Source: Planktothrix rubescens CCAP 1459/22 (GTDB taxonomy: Bacteria; Cyanobacteriota; Cyanobacteriia; Cyanobacteriales; Microcoleaceae). Taken from it: DNA of 64,000 bases. A program made the position numbers and the translations under genes. The notes beneath the pieces were generated by a model. It saw only the letters and a list, made by a program, of their open reading frames with translations, made no database searches and was not told where the DNA came from. The stretch lies in the NCBI GenBank assembly GCA_904830895.1, contig LR882958.1, positions 2,474,001-2,538,000 of the forward strand. The letters are read 5' to 3'. This document shows positions 26,598 through 36,263 of this stretch, piece after piece (within the stretch, counting starts at the first letter, position 1; each line of letters begins with the position of its first letter).

Positions 26598-27653
26598 TTA
26601 ATAAAGATCATACTTTAATAAAGTACAAGGTAAAGCACCATTATAAACCGCAATTCTTCGAGATGTTCTCAACCCCACTTGTTTTCCTAATGCCTTATTT
26701 CCTGTTAAAATATAAGCTGTCCATCCCTTAAACCGTTGTTTAAAAGTATCTCCTAATTGTTTATATAAAGGAGCTAAGTCTTCAGTATGACCCAAACGTT
26801 CCCCATAGGGAGGATTACAGATAATTACCCCATGAGCCGCCGGAGGTTCAACTTGAGATAATTCTATTTGTTGTAGTCGAATTTGTTTCGCTACCCCACA
26901 GCGTTGAGCGTTTTCCGAGGCTTGATGAATGGTATCTTCATCCTCGTCTGAACCGACAATCGGCGCGGTTAAGGTAGTTAATTGTGCGTCTAAAGCGTCC
27001 TGTTTTAGACTATCCCACAATTGAGCGTCAAAATCTTTCCACTTCATAAACCCAAAGGTTTCTCGGAATAGTCCGGGGGCAATATTTAAGGCTTTTAAAC
27101 TGGCTTCAATGGGTAAGGTTCCTGAGCCACATAGGGGGTCTAAAAATGGTAAATCAGGATGCCATTCTGCCATGTCTAATAAGGCGGCAGCTAGACTTTC
27201 TTTTAAAGGGGCTAGTCCCACGGCCGGACGATATCCCCGGCGGTGTAAACTGCTTCCCGAACTATCTAAACTTAGAATCCCTTGATTTTCATGGATATGA
27301 AGATTAATCCATAAATCAGGATTATTAATATCAATATCAGAACGTTCTCCAAATTCCAAACGCTGTTGATCAATAATGGCGTTTTTGACCTGAAGGGCGG
27401 TAAAATGGGTATGATTTAAAACTTCATTTTTGCCTGTACAATTAACAGCAAAAGTATTCAGGGGTGATAAATACTGATTCCAGTCAATATTTTGAATTTC
27501 CTGATACAACCGTTCTCCATTGGGACAGGGAAATTCAGCAATAGGAACTAAAACCCGATATATAGTTCTCCCCCAAAGATTCACCCGATAGAGAAGTTGG
27601 CGGGAACCAGCGAAATGAACGCCAGCAAAATCAGGACGAACATCATGAGCACC
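26598..27653 (-). CDS. THUMP/SAM-dependent rRNA methyltransferase, exon 2
   Basis: The larger part (351 codons) of a class I SAM-dependent RNA methyltransferase of the RlmL/Trm11-like group, which modifies a guanine in 23S rRNA. It starts GAHDVRPDFAGVHFAGSRQL in the THUMP region, continues LLYRVNLWGRTIYRVLVPIA, and has the SAM site FLDPLCGSGTLPIEASL and the catalytic NPPYGERLG. The N-terminal 23 codons are 2.5 kb away at 30176-30244, beyond a group II intron. Joining exon 1 to position 27653 gives an in-frame 374-residue protein with the family's usual N-terminus. The gene therefore needs splicing to be expressed; read unspliced, only an N-truncated frame from 27584 would be available. Confidence 0.9.
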   Translation of the reverse strand, partial: GAHDVRPDFAGVHFAGSRQLLYRVNLWGRTIYRVLVPIAEFPCPNGERLYQEIQNIDWNQYLSPLNTFAVNCTGKNEVLNHTHFTALQVKNAIIDQQRLEFGERSDIDINNPDLWINLHIHENQGILSLDSSGSSLHRRGYRPAVGLAPLKESLAAALLDMAEWHPDLPFLDPLCGSGTLPIEASLKALNIAPGLFRETFGFMKWKDFDAQLWDSLKQDALDAQLTTLTAPIVGSDEDEDTIHQASENAQRCGVAKQIRLQQIELSQVEPPAAHGVIICNPPYGERLGHTEDLAPLYKQLGDTFKQRFKGWTAYILTGNKALGKQVGLRTSRRIAVYNGALPCTLLKYDLY

Positions 27654-27695
27654 GTTAGAGTCGATTAGAGGGTTGCCCCCCTAACCTCTCCTTCA

Positions 27696-27729
27696 GAACC
27701 GTGCATGAGACTTTCACCTCACACGGCTC
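27696..27729 (-). ncRNA. Group II intron domain V
   Basis: A 34-base hairpin with arms GAGCCGTGTGAGG and CTCATGCACGGTTC around GAAA-type loop sequence, containing the catalytic AGC triad near its 5' side. This is the most conserved part of group II ribozymes and confirms the intron and its orientation. Confidence 0.92.
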
Positions 27730-27761
27730 CTTGATAACTCCACCTTTGTTATAGGTACGAT

Positions 27762-29483
27762 TCAAAACGGTTGATTGTCATAATTCTCAACTGTTTTAGT
27801 TAAAGAACCATCACTAGCCGTCTTTGTGTCATGACAATGTTTGTGTAAAAGTTGAAGGTTATCATAGGTGTCTTTTCCACCTAACGATGTTGGTTTAATA
27901 TGGTCAACTTCTACAATGTCTGTACTTGTGAAATACAAACCACAGTGAGGACAAATACCTTTTTGTTTCTTAATAAGTGTTGCCACTCTTTTAGGAGTCT
28001 CAGGATATTCGCCTCGACGTTTACTCCAGTAAATCCAGTCTCCATTGAACGGACTAGCTTCACCCTTAATCTTTGTATGCCTAATGATTGGCGTACTGCT
28101 ATGGGTGAATAATTTCAATCCATCTTCTGTACTGAAACACCAATTTCTGTCATCTACTGTTCTCCAGTATTTGTCTTTATTGATGTTCCCTTTTCCCCTT
28201 CTTCTTGCCCAGGCTCTCAGCTTGTCGTAGGTTTGATGGTCAACCTTTGAGAAGGTTTCTTTACTAACCACTGTTGAGTAATAATTTGACCAACCCCTAA
28301 TAATTGGATTCAGCTTGCTAATTAGAGCAGCTTGTGGGGCGGTTTTATGGGAATCTATTACATCAGCTATCTTGACAAGATGAGTTTTGATTTTGGCTTT
28401 TGAGGGTTTGATTAATGTATTAAAACCTAGCGGTATTCCATTCGTTTTATTAGCACCTCTGTAGTTTCCTACTTTGTACTGTTGTATGTGGAATCCTAGG
28501 AACTCAAACCCAACATTTCCATCAATTTCTTTGAAGGTGTGGGTCAATTTTGTTTTACTTGGTTTTAATTCCAGTCCCATGTCACTTAACCAATCAGCAA
28601 TTATCTCTTGACACTTTTTGACTACGTTTAGATCCTCATGGATTATCACGAAGTCATCAGCGTAACGGATTAGACTAAGGGCTACTCTATTTGCCGTTTT
28701 TGCCCCTTTTAGAGTTTCGGCGTATTGCTTAACTCTTTCTTCCATACCATGTAAGGCAATATTCGCAAGTAAGGGTGAAATGACCCCGCCTTGTGGTGTA
28801 CCATCATTAGTAGGAAAAAGTTCTTTTCCGTCCATGTACCCTGCTTTGAGCCATGTCTTTAGTTGACGGCTTAATGTAGGGTATGTGTGTATTTTGGAGA
28901 TTAACGCTTTGTGGTCTATGCGGTCAAAGCATTTTGAGATATCAGCATCCAGTACATATTTGTCTTTTTGCTTAATACTGCTAAATATTGCTTCGATTGC
29001 ATCGTGGCAGGAACGTCCTGGTCTGAAACCATAACTGTTTGGCTCAAATTTAGCCTCCCATTCTGGTTCTAACGCTAGTTTTACTAACGCTTGCAATGCA
29101 CGGTCGTTTATTGTGGGTATCCCTAATGGACGGGTTTCGGTTGTACCAGGTTTGGGAATATTAACTCTACGAGTTGGTTTTACCTTATTGGTTAACTTTA
29201 ATCGTCCTACAAGGCTCATACGTTGTTTTGGGTTCAGAGATTTAACTCCATCCACTCCAGCCGTATTTTTGCCTTGGTTATCTTGTGTTACCCGACGAAC
29301 CGCAATACATTTGGCACTCCAGGAATTAATCAGGGTTTTTTGAAGTTTACGAACTGCTTTAACATCGCCTCGTTCACTCGCTCGAAATATGCGCTTTTGC
29401 AACTTGAAAGTTACCTTTTCTAACTTTCGCCAGTTAAGGTCTTTCCATTCCACCGTCTGATTTTTATTCAGCGTTTTAGACAT
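27762..29483 (-). CDS. ltrA: Group II intron-encoded reverse transcriptase/maturase with HNH endonuclease
   Basis: A 573-residue intron protein from ATG 29483 (MSKTLNKNQTVEW); another ATG two codons upstream is possible. Order: N-terminal RT0/RT blocks (NTAGVDGVKSL, RRVNIPKPGTTETRPLGIPT), catalytic YADD at about residue 274 (RYADDFVII), TPQGGVISPLLANI, the thumb/domain X maturase region (IRGWSNYYSTVVSKETF) and a C-terminal HNH nuclease with zinc-binding cysteines (CPHCGLYF, EVDHIKPTSLGGKDTYDNLQ, LLHKHCHDTKT). All catalytic residues are visible, so it should support splicing and retrohoming by target-primed reverse transcription. It is nested in the intron's domain IV, in the same orientation as its host gene. 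Confidence 0.96.
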   Translation of the reverse strand: MSKTLNKNQTVEWKDLNWRKLEKVTFKLQKRIFRASERGDVKAVRKLQKTLINSWSAKCIAVRRVTQDNQGKNTAGVDGVKSLNPKQRMSLVGRLKLTNKVKPTRRVNIPKPGTTETRPLGIPTINDRALQALVKLALEPEWEAKFEPNSYGFRPGRSCHDAIEAIFSSIKQKDKYVLDADISKCFDRIDHKALISKIHTYPTLSRQLKTWLKAGYMDGKELFPTNDGTPQGGVISPLLANIALHGMEERVKQYAETLKGAKTANRVALSLIRYADDFVIIHEDLNVVKKCQEIIADWLSDMGLELKPSKTKLTHTFKEIDGNVGFEFLGFHIQQYKVGNYRGANKTNGIPLGFNTLIKPSKAKIKTHLVKIADVIDSHKTAPQAALISKLNPIIRGWSNYYSTVVSKETFSKVDHQTYDKLRAWARRRGKGNINKDKYWRTVDDRNWCFSTEDGLKLFTHSSTPIIRHTKIKGEASPFNGDWIYWSKRRGEYPETPKRVATLIKKQKGICPHCGLYFTSTDIVEVDHIKPTSLGGKDTYDNLQLLHKHCHDTKTASDGSLTKTVENYDNQPF

Positions 29484-30175
29484 ATACATTGCTACTTGTT
29501 CTATTTCTTTGGAATTACCGAGTATCTGTCAGCATATCCTTGTCATTACAACAAGGCATTCGCTTTTGATACCATCCCTTCCCCATACATCATTCGTTAG
29601 CTACTTACTGGATTTCGACCTTTCCAGAGATATATAGGGGTTACTTCGTTCCGATTACACATTTGTTTGAAGTTTTTAGCGTGATGCTGTCCACCGGGTT
29701 TATTGGGTTTGTGCTTATAAGTCGGCGTATAAACCGCTTATTCCCTTATCCTTGCCTTTTGGCTTGGTGATAACCAGGTCTTTACCATATTTTCCAATGG
29801 GTTTTATTCCTGATTTAGCCTTTTCACCATTATCGGTATCGATGGTTCAGACACATCTTTGCTTGCGCTACGCATGAACTTCTTGCTCGATAGTTACCAA
29901 ATTTGGCTTTCAGTAGTTCTATCTTTTAACCCCGCTTTAGCTTGATGGATGCTACCCATTTCAAACTAGGGGTTATGCTTTCACCTCAGCACTTGAGGGA
30001 TGGGACTTGTAAATTTTTATTACTTATCTCTGAATTTCGTAACATTTCGTTATTTTTTGAGATTTTGTGATGTTTCTTTACTCACCCATAAATGTAATCA
30101 GTTATCACCAGTCTTAACAACTGGGTTAGCCGTCCCATAAGCCTTTCGGCTTAATTTAGGCTAAACGAATCGCAC

Positions 30176-30244
30176 TAAACGTTCCAATTCCTGAGCAGCG
30201 ATAAGCTCTAAACCCTTGGCAACCGTGGCAAAATACTGGGTCAT
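30176..30244 (-). CDS. THUMP/SAM-dependent rRNA methyltransferase, exon 1
   Basis: Encodes only 23 residues, MTQYFATVAKGLELIAAQEL then ERL, the standard N-terminus of cyanobacterial RlmL-like methyltransferases. It starts at ATG 30244 and ends at 30176, directly before the intron's GTGCG. It is too short to be found as a separate gene and continues in exon 2 at 27653. Confidence 0.9.
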
Positions 30245-30708
30245 TCAGGAGAAAATTTTGAATATTACTATTTTATAATCCCACAACAAAGCCAGGGTTA
30301 AAACTATATAACCATAAACAAGAGAAAAATACCCGGTAAATTACCGATTTCAACCCAGTTGTATTATTCCTAATATTCTCTGCAAAATCAGAGTTTTCAC
30401 AAAGAACGTATGTTTCCTTTTGATCAGAAAAGGACACCGGCGACTGGCCGTGTTTCGTCTCGGTGTCCTTAACTGGTTCGCTCCTCACACGCTTGTTACT
30501 CTACCCAAACCCGATCCCATTTGTCAACACCTAAAATATTTTTTTTTCTGATTTCAGGGTTTTAGCCCATAAAATAAGGCTTTTTGACTGACGGATGCTG
30601 GTTTGGGCCTTGTAAAATCCATTCGGATTGCGTAACGGTATAAAAGTCCACAAAAATTCCTAAGATAAATTGAGACAATGGGAGGTTGATTAAGTAACCA
30701 ATAATTCA
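30245..30708. promoter_or_regulatory. Divergent intergenic region with a strong hairpin and candidate small RNA
   Basis: Promoter region shared by the methyltransferase (minus) and the transporter-kinase gene (plus). It contains AAGGACACCG (30430-30439) pairing with CGGTGTCCTT (30461-30470). On the minus strand a TTGACA box (30522-30527) and a TAGAGT box (30498-30503) are 18 bases apart and lie before the hairpin, which is followed by TTTTCT, so a roughly 65-base small RNA from about 30490 to 30425 is possible. The 71-residue frame on the minus strand across this region is probably chance. Confidence 0.4.
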
Positions 30709-33393
30709 GTGATTGATATTCTCTGGCTGCTAGTCTGTTCGGGCTTAGTCTTTCTGATGCAGCCCGGATTTATGTGTTTAGAGTCGGGCTTAACCCGTTC
30801 CAAGAATAGTATTAACGTTGCCGTCAAAAATTTTGCCGACTTCGGCATTTCTGTGGCCTTGTTTTGGGCCTTTGGCTATGCCATTATGTTCAGCAGAGCG
30901 GCGATGGGCGGGATTGACCCCCAGGCTTTGTTTTTTGATACGACATCGAATCCGGGGCAAGCCGCATTTTTTCTGTTTGAAGCTATGTTTTGTAGTACCG
31001 CCACAACAATCGTTTCAGGGGCATCGGCGGAACGGATGAAGTTTGGAGCTTATTTATTAGTTGCGGCTTTAACTTCGGGAATTATTTACCCCGTTTTTGG
31101 CCATTGGGCCTGGAATGGGATTGAAACTAACCATTTATTGGGGTGGTTAGGAAAAATTGGATTTGTGGATTTTGCCGGGTCTACCATTGTTCATAGTATG
31201 GGCGGATGGGTTTCTTTGGCAGTTCTATTAGTGATTGGGCCAAGGCTGGGACGGTTTACCCCCGATAAAACCACCCAAGAAATGCGCGGCTCTAACCTTC
31301 AGTTATCCGTATTGGGGGCGATGTTGTTGTGGTTAGGGTGGTTAGGATTTAATGGGGGCAGTTATTTACATTTAGATATTCGAGTCGCCACGGTGATTGT
31401 CAATACCATCTTGGCCGGGACGTCGGGAATGTTAGTCGGGGCGGTTTTGGGTTGGCTGTTATATCGCCGACCGGAAGTTGAATTGATTATTAATGGTTCC
31501 TTGGCGGGTTTAGTGGCAATTACCGCATCTTCCCATGCTATCTCGACGACCGCGGCTCCCTTAATTGGTGGGGTGGGTGCTGTCGTTATGGTGTTAGTAT
31601 CCTTGACCTTGCAACGATGTCAGATTGATGATGCCGTTGATGCCATTGCGGTTCATGCGGGTGGTGGGGTTTGGGGAACCCTCGCCGTAGGTTTGTTTGG
31701 AAATCTGGATTTATTGCATACGGGGTTATCCCGTAGTCAACAATTGCTGGTTCAAGTTTTGGGGATTGGAGTTTCTTTTGTTTGGGGATTTGGCTTAACC
31801 TGGCTGGTTTTATACACCATTAATCATTATTTTCCATTACGGGTTTCTCTGGAGGCAGAAACCACGGGATTAAATATTTCTGAACATGGAGCCAAAACCG
31901 AAATTTATGATTTGTTTGAAGTCATGGAATATCAAGCCCGTACCCAAGACTTTAAACGCCGGGTTCCCGAAAATCAATTTACCGAAGTCGGTCAAATTGG
32001 CTGTCGCTATAACCAAGTGATGCAGGCTTTAGAAGATTCCTTAAACCAAACCGAGGCAATTATTGAAAATGCCACGGATGCCATGATTACCTTTAGTAAC
32101 CCATCGGGAGAAATTTTAAGGACTAATCCTAGTGCAGAAGCCATATTTGGATATTCGGCTGCGGAATTAATTGGAACTTCCATTTTGCAGTTATTTGAAT
32201 GGCCGACTTCCCAAATTCAAGAACAGCAAACCCTATTGGAAAAATGGTTATCACAGGGACGGCAAGCGGTTGTGGGGAGACGAGCTAATGGTTCTTGTTT
32301 TCCCTTAGAAGCCACAATTAATCAAGCAAAATTCGGCTATCAATCCTTTTATTTGGGAAGTTTTCGGGATTTATCCGCCCATAAACGAGCCGAAGAAGCC
32401 CTACAGCAAGCCGAAGAACGGTTAAAAACTTCCCTGGAATTAAAACGAAAAAATGACCAATTCAAACACGCCATTAAAGAACTCAAACAAACTCAAATTC
32501 AACTAATTCAAAGTGAAAAAATGTCGAGTTTGGGTCAGTTAGTCGCTGGAGTTGCCCATGAAATTAATAATCCAGTTAATTTTGTTTATGGTAATTTAAT
32601 CCATGCCACTAATTATACCCGCGATGTGCTGAATTTATTAGATATTTATCAAAAAGAATATTCTAATCCTAGCGTTAAAATTCAGCAGGAAATTGAATCT
32701 ATTGATTTGGAATTTCTCAAGGAGGATTTTCCCAAAATTGTAGAATCAATGCAGGTAGGGGCTGACCGAATTCGGGATATTGTGCGGTCTTTAAGAACTT
32801 TTTCTCGCCATGATGAAGCCGAATTAAAACAGGTAAGTCTGCATGATGGATTAGAAAGTACCTTGATGATTCTGAAAACTAAACTCAAACCCCAGGGGAA
32901 ATTAACCGGAATTGAAATTATTAAGGACTATGGCAATATTCCCTTAATTGAATGTTATCCTGGGCCACTGAATCAGGTATTTATGAATCTGATTAGTAAT
33001 GCCATTGATGCCCTCCATGATTCGATGATGCAGGATAAGTTTTCTCTAATATCCTGTGATAAATCCAAAATCCAACCGCAAATTTTGATTAGAACTCTAT
33101 CGGTGAATCACCAAAAAATTATTATCGAAATTGTTGATAATGGTTTGGGGATTCCTAAAGAGATTCGGTCTAAGCTATTTGACCCATTTTTTACCACTAA
33201 ACCCGTCGGAAAAGGCACGGGTTTAGGATTATCCATTAGCTATCAAATTGTTGTCGAACACCATAAAGGTCGAATCTGGTGCGAGTCGGAAGTGGGAGAA
33301 TACACTAAATTTTTGATCGAAATTCCGGTCAAACAAATCCTTGAGTCTAAGGTTCACAAAACCAGTGAACAGCTTTTGAGCATTGATTGTTAA
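30709..33393 (+). CDS. Ammonium transporter-histidine kinase fusion (Amt-PAS-HK)
   Basis: An 894-residue sensor. Residues 1-395 are an Amt/Mep/Rh-type channel domain with eleven spans. Pore histidines appear intact ([13 protein letters not shown] and [14 protein letters not shown]). A signalling linker, a PAS domain ([20 protein letters not shown], then [13 protein letters not shown]), a coiled coil, and a histidine kinase follow: H617 in [20 protein letters not shown]-box [25 protein letters not shown], and [10 protein letters not shown]. The start is GTG 30709, with GGAGG rather far upstream. Amt-linked kinases are known to sense or respond to ammonium. An ordinary Amt gene follows 211 bases on; no response regulator is adjacent. 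Confidence 0.93.
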   Translation: MIDILWLLVCSGLVFLMQPGFMCLESGLTRSKNSINVAVKNFADFGISVALFWAFGYAIMFSRAAMGGIDPQALFFDTTSNPGQAAFFLFEAMFCSTATTIVSGASAERMKFGAYLLVAALTSGIIYPVFGHWAWNGIETNHLLGWLGKIGFVDFAGSTIVHSMGGWVSLAVLLVIGPRLGRFTPDKTTQEMRGSNLQLSVLGAMLLWLGWLGFNGGSYLHLDIRVATVIVNTILAGTSGMLVGAVLGWLLYRRPEVELIINGSLAGLVAITASSHAISTTAAPLIGGVGAVVMVLVSLTLQRCQIDDAVDAIAVHAGGGVWGTLAVGLFGNLDLLHTGLSRSQQLLVQVLGIGVSFVWGFGLTWLVLYTINHYFPLRVSLEAETTGLNISEHGAKTEIYDLFEVMEYQARTQDFKRRVPENQFTEVGQIGCRYNQVMQALEDSLNQTEAIIENATDAMITFSNPSGEILRTNPSAEAIFGYSAAELIGTSILQLFEWPTSQIQEQQTLLEKWLSQGRQAVVGRRANGSCFPLEATINQAKFGYQSFYLGSFRDLSAHKRAEEALQQAEERLKTSLELKRKNDQFKHAIKELKQTQIQLIQSEKMSSLGQLVAGVAHEINNPVNFVYGNLIHATNYTRDVLNLLDIYQKEYSNPSVKIQQEIESIDLEFLKEDFPKIVESMQVGADRIRDIVRSLRTFSRHDEAELKQVSLHDGLESTLMILKTKLKPQGKLTGIEIIKDYGNIPLIECYPGPLNQVFMNLISNAIDALHDSMMQDKFSLISCDKSKIQPQILIRTLSVNHQKIIIEIVDNGLGIPKEIRSKLFDPFFTTKPVGKGTGLGLSISYQIVVEHHKGRIWCESEVGEYTKFLIEIPVKQILESKVHKTSEQLLSIDC

Positions 33394-33604
33394 CCCTTGT
33401 TGACCAAAAACCCCAGCCCCCCTGGCGCGGGGGGAAACCGACTCCGTAATCGAAATAGAATCAAAAAACTGTATTGCTTAATACAGAAATTAAGTTAATA
33501 ATCTATCAAAAATTGTTAGCAATTTAGCTAAAAATTCAGCCACAGAAACCGTGATTTATCTGTAGCCAATTTCAGTGGATATCTGCAATTGATTTCTTCT
33601 ACTA

Positions 33605-35116
33605 ATGTCGATTCATAAACCCAACATGATGTTTATCTCCAAAAAAACGACCGATTTAGGAAATCGACGACACAAAAATGTGAGTCGTTTCACCGCTAAA
33701 ACCAATAGGGTGATTTCAAAATTACAGCATTCTCGATGGCTGTCTCCGACTTGGTTGGCCTGTATCCCCCTAACCGCGATTATCGTCGGAGTCTGGAGTT
33801 TCGCGGCCGTTGCTCAAACAGATGCCCCCCCCCTGACGGCTGAAATGGTTCAGGGCTATTTAAACGTTGCCTGGGTTTTAGTCGCCTCAATTTTGGTGAT
33901 TTTTATGAATGCGGGTTTCTGTATGTTAGAAACGGGCTTCTGTCGCCAAAAAAATGCCGTTAATGTTTTGGCCAAAAACTTAATTGTCTTTGCCTTAGCT
34001 ACCCTAATTTTTTGGGCTTTTGGATTTTCCTTTATGTTTGGGGGAGAAAACCCTTGGATTGGCGGAGGCGGTTATTTTCTGACGGGACAGCCAGAAACCT
34101 ACGGTTTATCGCCCTTTCCGGCGGGATTACCTGTTTCTCTCTATTTCCTGTTTCAAGTTGCCTTCGCTGGAACCGCAGCCACGATTGTATCGGGAGCCGT
34201 TGCCGAACGCATTGAATTTATTGCCTTTTTACTCTTTAGTTTACTGTTAGTGGGGATTGCCTACCCAATTACAGGTCACTGGATTTGGGATGCTTCAGGC
34301 TGGTTAGCTCAAGCGGGATTCAAGGATTTTGCTGGTTCAACTGCCGTTCACTCCGTTGGTGGTTGGGCTGCATTAATGGGGGCTGCTTTCCTGGGGCCCC
34401 GTTTGGGTCGATATGGGGCTGATGGACAATCTCGTGCCATTCCGGGTCATAACATGAGTATCGCCACCCTGGGATGTTTAATCCTGTGGGTATGCTGGTT
34501 TGGCTTTAACCCCGGTTCCACCCTAGTCGCTAATGAACAAATTTCTTACATCGCTGTTACCACCAACTTAGCGGCCGCCGCCGGAGCCGTCACTGCCAGT
34601 GCCACCTCCTGGTTGAAGGATGGTAAACCCGATTTATCCATGATTATTAACGGGGTTTTAGCGGGTTTAGTGTCAATTACCGCTAGTTGTGATTCGGTCA
34701 GCTACCTCCAGGCTGTAATTATTGGGGCGATTGCTGGGGTGCTTGTTGTCTATTCCGTGGGTTTCTTTGACCGCATCAAAATTGATGACCCCGTGGGCGC
34801 TACTTCTGTTCACTTGGTTTGTGGGATTTTTGGAACCCTAGCGGCGGGCATTTTTGGTGGCGCTAATTTGGGTATCCAAATCCTGGGTATTCTTGCCGTG
34901 GGCGGATTTACCGTCGCTCTGAGTACGATTTTCTGGTTAGCCCTAAAAGCCACGGTCGGCTTACGGGTGCATCCTGAACAGGAATTTGAAGGACTAGACA
35001 TTGCTGAACACGGGATGGAAGCCTACGCCGGATTCCTCAAGGATGAAGTCGGCCCAGGATTAGGCAGTTCTGGCTCTAGCTTTCCCTCCGAAGGAAGTAC
35101 CTTCAAAAGTCGTTAA
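33605..35116 (+). CDS. amt: Ammonium transporter
   Basis: A 503-residue Amt protein with an N-terminal extension of about 50 residues leading into a signal-like segment ([20 protein letters not shown]), then the channel domain from [20 protein letters not shown]. The family marks are [38 protein letters not shown] with the first pore His, [20 protein letters not shown] with the second, and the [16 protein letters not shown] tail. It moves ammonium across the cytoplasmic membrane under nitrogen limitation. The preceding gene encodes an Amt-kinase fusion, so the pair probably forms an ammonium-sensing and uptake unit. A type-2 miniature element follows the stop within 13 bases. Starts at later ATGs (for example [10 protein letters not shown]) are possible. 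Confidence 0.94.
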   Translation: MSIHKPNMMFISKKTTDLGNRRHKNVSRFTAKTNRVISKLQHSRWLSPTWLACIPLTAIIVGVWSFAAVAQTDAPPLTAEMVQGYLNVAWVLVASILVIFMNAGFCMLETGFCRQKNAVNVLAKNLIVFALATLIFWAFGFSFMFGGENPWIGGGGYFLTGQPETYGLSPFPAGLPVSLYFLFQVAFAGTAATIVSGAVAERIEFIAFLLFSLLLVGIAYPITGHWIWDASGWLAQAGFKDFAGSTAVHSVGGWAALMGAAFLGPRLGRYGADGQSRAIPGHNMSIATLGCLILWVCWFGFNPGSTLVANEQISYIAVTTNLAAAAGAVTASATSWLKDGKPDLSMIINGVLAGLVSITASCDSVSYLQAVIIGAIAGVLVVYSVGFFDRIKIDDPVGATSVHLVCGIFGTLAAGIFGGANLGIQILGILAVGGFTVALSTIFWLALKATVGLRVHPEQEFEGLDIAEHGMEAYAGFLKDEVGPGLGSSGSSFPSEGSTFKSR

Positions 35117-35128
35117 TAATATTTCAGG

Positions 35129-35267
35129 TATAGCAGGGAACACCGGAACAGCCCCCCAAACCCCCCGTGCACGGGGGGCTAGGGGGGGAGGGAACAGGGG
35201 GGAAAATACTTCACCGTCTGGGTTCTAAGATCCGTCTGGTGTCCTAACTGCCTTGGCGGTTGCTATA
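35129..35267. mobile_element. TATA-ended miniature element, type 2, copy C
   Basis: A 139-bp element bounded by TATAGCAGGGAAC and GCGGTTGCTATA. It shares the GC-rich palindromic core CCCCCCGTGCACGGGGGG with type 1, but its right half (CACCGTCTGGGTTCTAAGAT, GTCCTAACTGCCTTGGCGG) differs from type 1 and matches copies D and E in reverse orientation. No coding capacity. Confidence 0.85.
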
Positions 35268-35395
35268 TTAGCCGACTATTAGGGAGCATCCGGTGCTCCC
35301 ACGACTCCTTCCCTGGCTTCCCTTAGCTGGGGATTTTTTGTGGATTTGAAGAAATCTTGGTTAAATATTAATGGACAGATTAGGTTGAGTGAGTT

Positions 35396-36259
35396 TTGTT
35401 TAAGCAGCATTGGAATCGGTCTGTTTATCGCTCGAAAATAATTCCGTATTGGGCTTGGATATCCTTAATCGGCAATGGATTACTCTTGTTTATCATCCTG
35501 GGATTGATAATGCACCGACAATCTGTTTCCCATACTCCCTCCTCCCTGACGGATGTTGTTCTGACCCATCCTTTGCCCTCAGAATCGGCGTCAATTAATG
35601 CTACAGGCCCCCGTCATCGCTGGACTTATGAACAATGGGTGGAACAGTTGCGGCGCGAAGCCAATGCGGTGGCGGCTATCCCCCCGGAACGTTTAACTAT
35701 TTTAGCGGGGGATTCCTTAAGTTTGTGGTTTCCGGCGGAACTTTTACCCCAAGACAGAACTTGGTTAAATCAAGGAATTTCTGGGGAAACTTCCGCAGGA
35801 TTATTAAAGCGGGTTAAATTATTTGATATTACTCAACCGGAAACTATTTTTGTCATGATTGGCATTAATGATTTAATTCGGGGCATAGATGATAGTACAT
35901 TATTAAATAATTATCGAGAAATTATTAGGGATTTACGTTGGGTACATCCCGATACTCAAATTGTTGTCCAATCAATTCTTCCCCATAGTGATAAAAATTC
36001 TAATTGGGAAGGACGGGAACGCCTATTAAAAATTTCTAATCAACGCATTCGTCACTTAAATCAAGAGTTAAAATTCATCGCCCAGGAAGAAGGAGCTTAT
36101 TTTTTAAATTTACATTCCCTATTTACCGATGCAGATGGTAATTTAAGACCGGAATTAAGCACCGATGGTTTACATCTAAATCAACAAGGTTATTTAGTTT
36201 GGAGTTCCGCCTTAAAAATTTATAGTCAAATTGCCCTAGAACCATCTTCTAACCCTTAA
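35396..36259 (+). CDS. SGNH/GDSL-type hydrolase, membrane-anchored
   Basis: A 287-residue protein beginning at TTG 35396 with a basic N-terminus and one membrane segment (WISLIGNGLLLFIILGLIMH), so probably an anchored periplasmic enzyme. SGNH blocks are LAGDSLSLWFP (catalytic Ser), GISGETSAGLLKRV, MIGINDLIRG (Asn) and the Asp-His pair in STDGLHLNQQGYLVW. Such enzymes remove acyl or acetyl groups from lipids or polysaccharides. It ends 4 bases before the urate hydroxylase start, so it may be co-transcribed, although a link with purine degradation is not obvious. Confidence 0.85.
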   Translation: MFKQHWNRSVYRSKIIPYWAWISLIGNGLLLFIILGLIMHRQSVSHTPSSLTDVVLTHPLPSESASINATGPRHRWTYEQWVEQLRREANAVAAIPPERLTILAGDSLSLWFPAELLPQDRTWLNQGISGETSAGLLKRVKLFDITQPETIFVMIGINDLIRGIDDSTLLNNYREIIRDLRWVHPDTQIVVQSILPHSDKNSNWEGRERLLKISNQRIRHLNQELKFIAQEEGAYFLNLHSLFTDADGNLRPELSTDGLHLNQQGYLVWSSALKIYSQIALEPSSNP

Positions 36260-36263
36260 AATT

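Larger units (their letters stand above)
27654..30175 (-). mobile_element. Group II intron interrupting the rRNA methyltransferase gene
   Basis: On the minus strand the element starts with GTGCG at 30175, the group II 5' consensus GUGYG, and ends with CTAAC at 27654, matching the 3' AY rule. Removing it joins codons ELERL and GAHDV with no loss of frame. It is 2522 bases long: a 5' ribozyme part (29484-30175), an open reading frame in domain IV, a canonical domain V at 27696-27729 and domain VI up to 27654. All parts look intact, so self-splicing and mobility are both plausible. Exon-binding sequences could not be identified reliably by eye. Confidence 0.92.

Noticed and set aside
30273-30488. 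71-residue minus-strand frame upstream of the Amt-kinase gene.
   Set aside because: It runs through the strong hairpin and promoter-like boxes, has no recognisable domain and no ribosome site; treated as chance.
30471-30496. GCTCCTCACAC near 30480 resembles the conserved ACUCCUCACAC of the small RNA Yfr1.
   Set aside because: One base differs, the usual flanking second hairpin with T-run is not present, and Yfr1 normally lies at another locus; a chance match of ten bases is plausible in a window of this size.
33415-33436. GC-rich hairpin after the Amt-kinase gene (CCCCCC...GGGGGG) considered as another miniature element or a terminator.
   Set aside because: It lacks the TATAGCA ends and has no T-run; only the C/G runs are shared.
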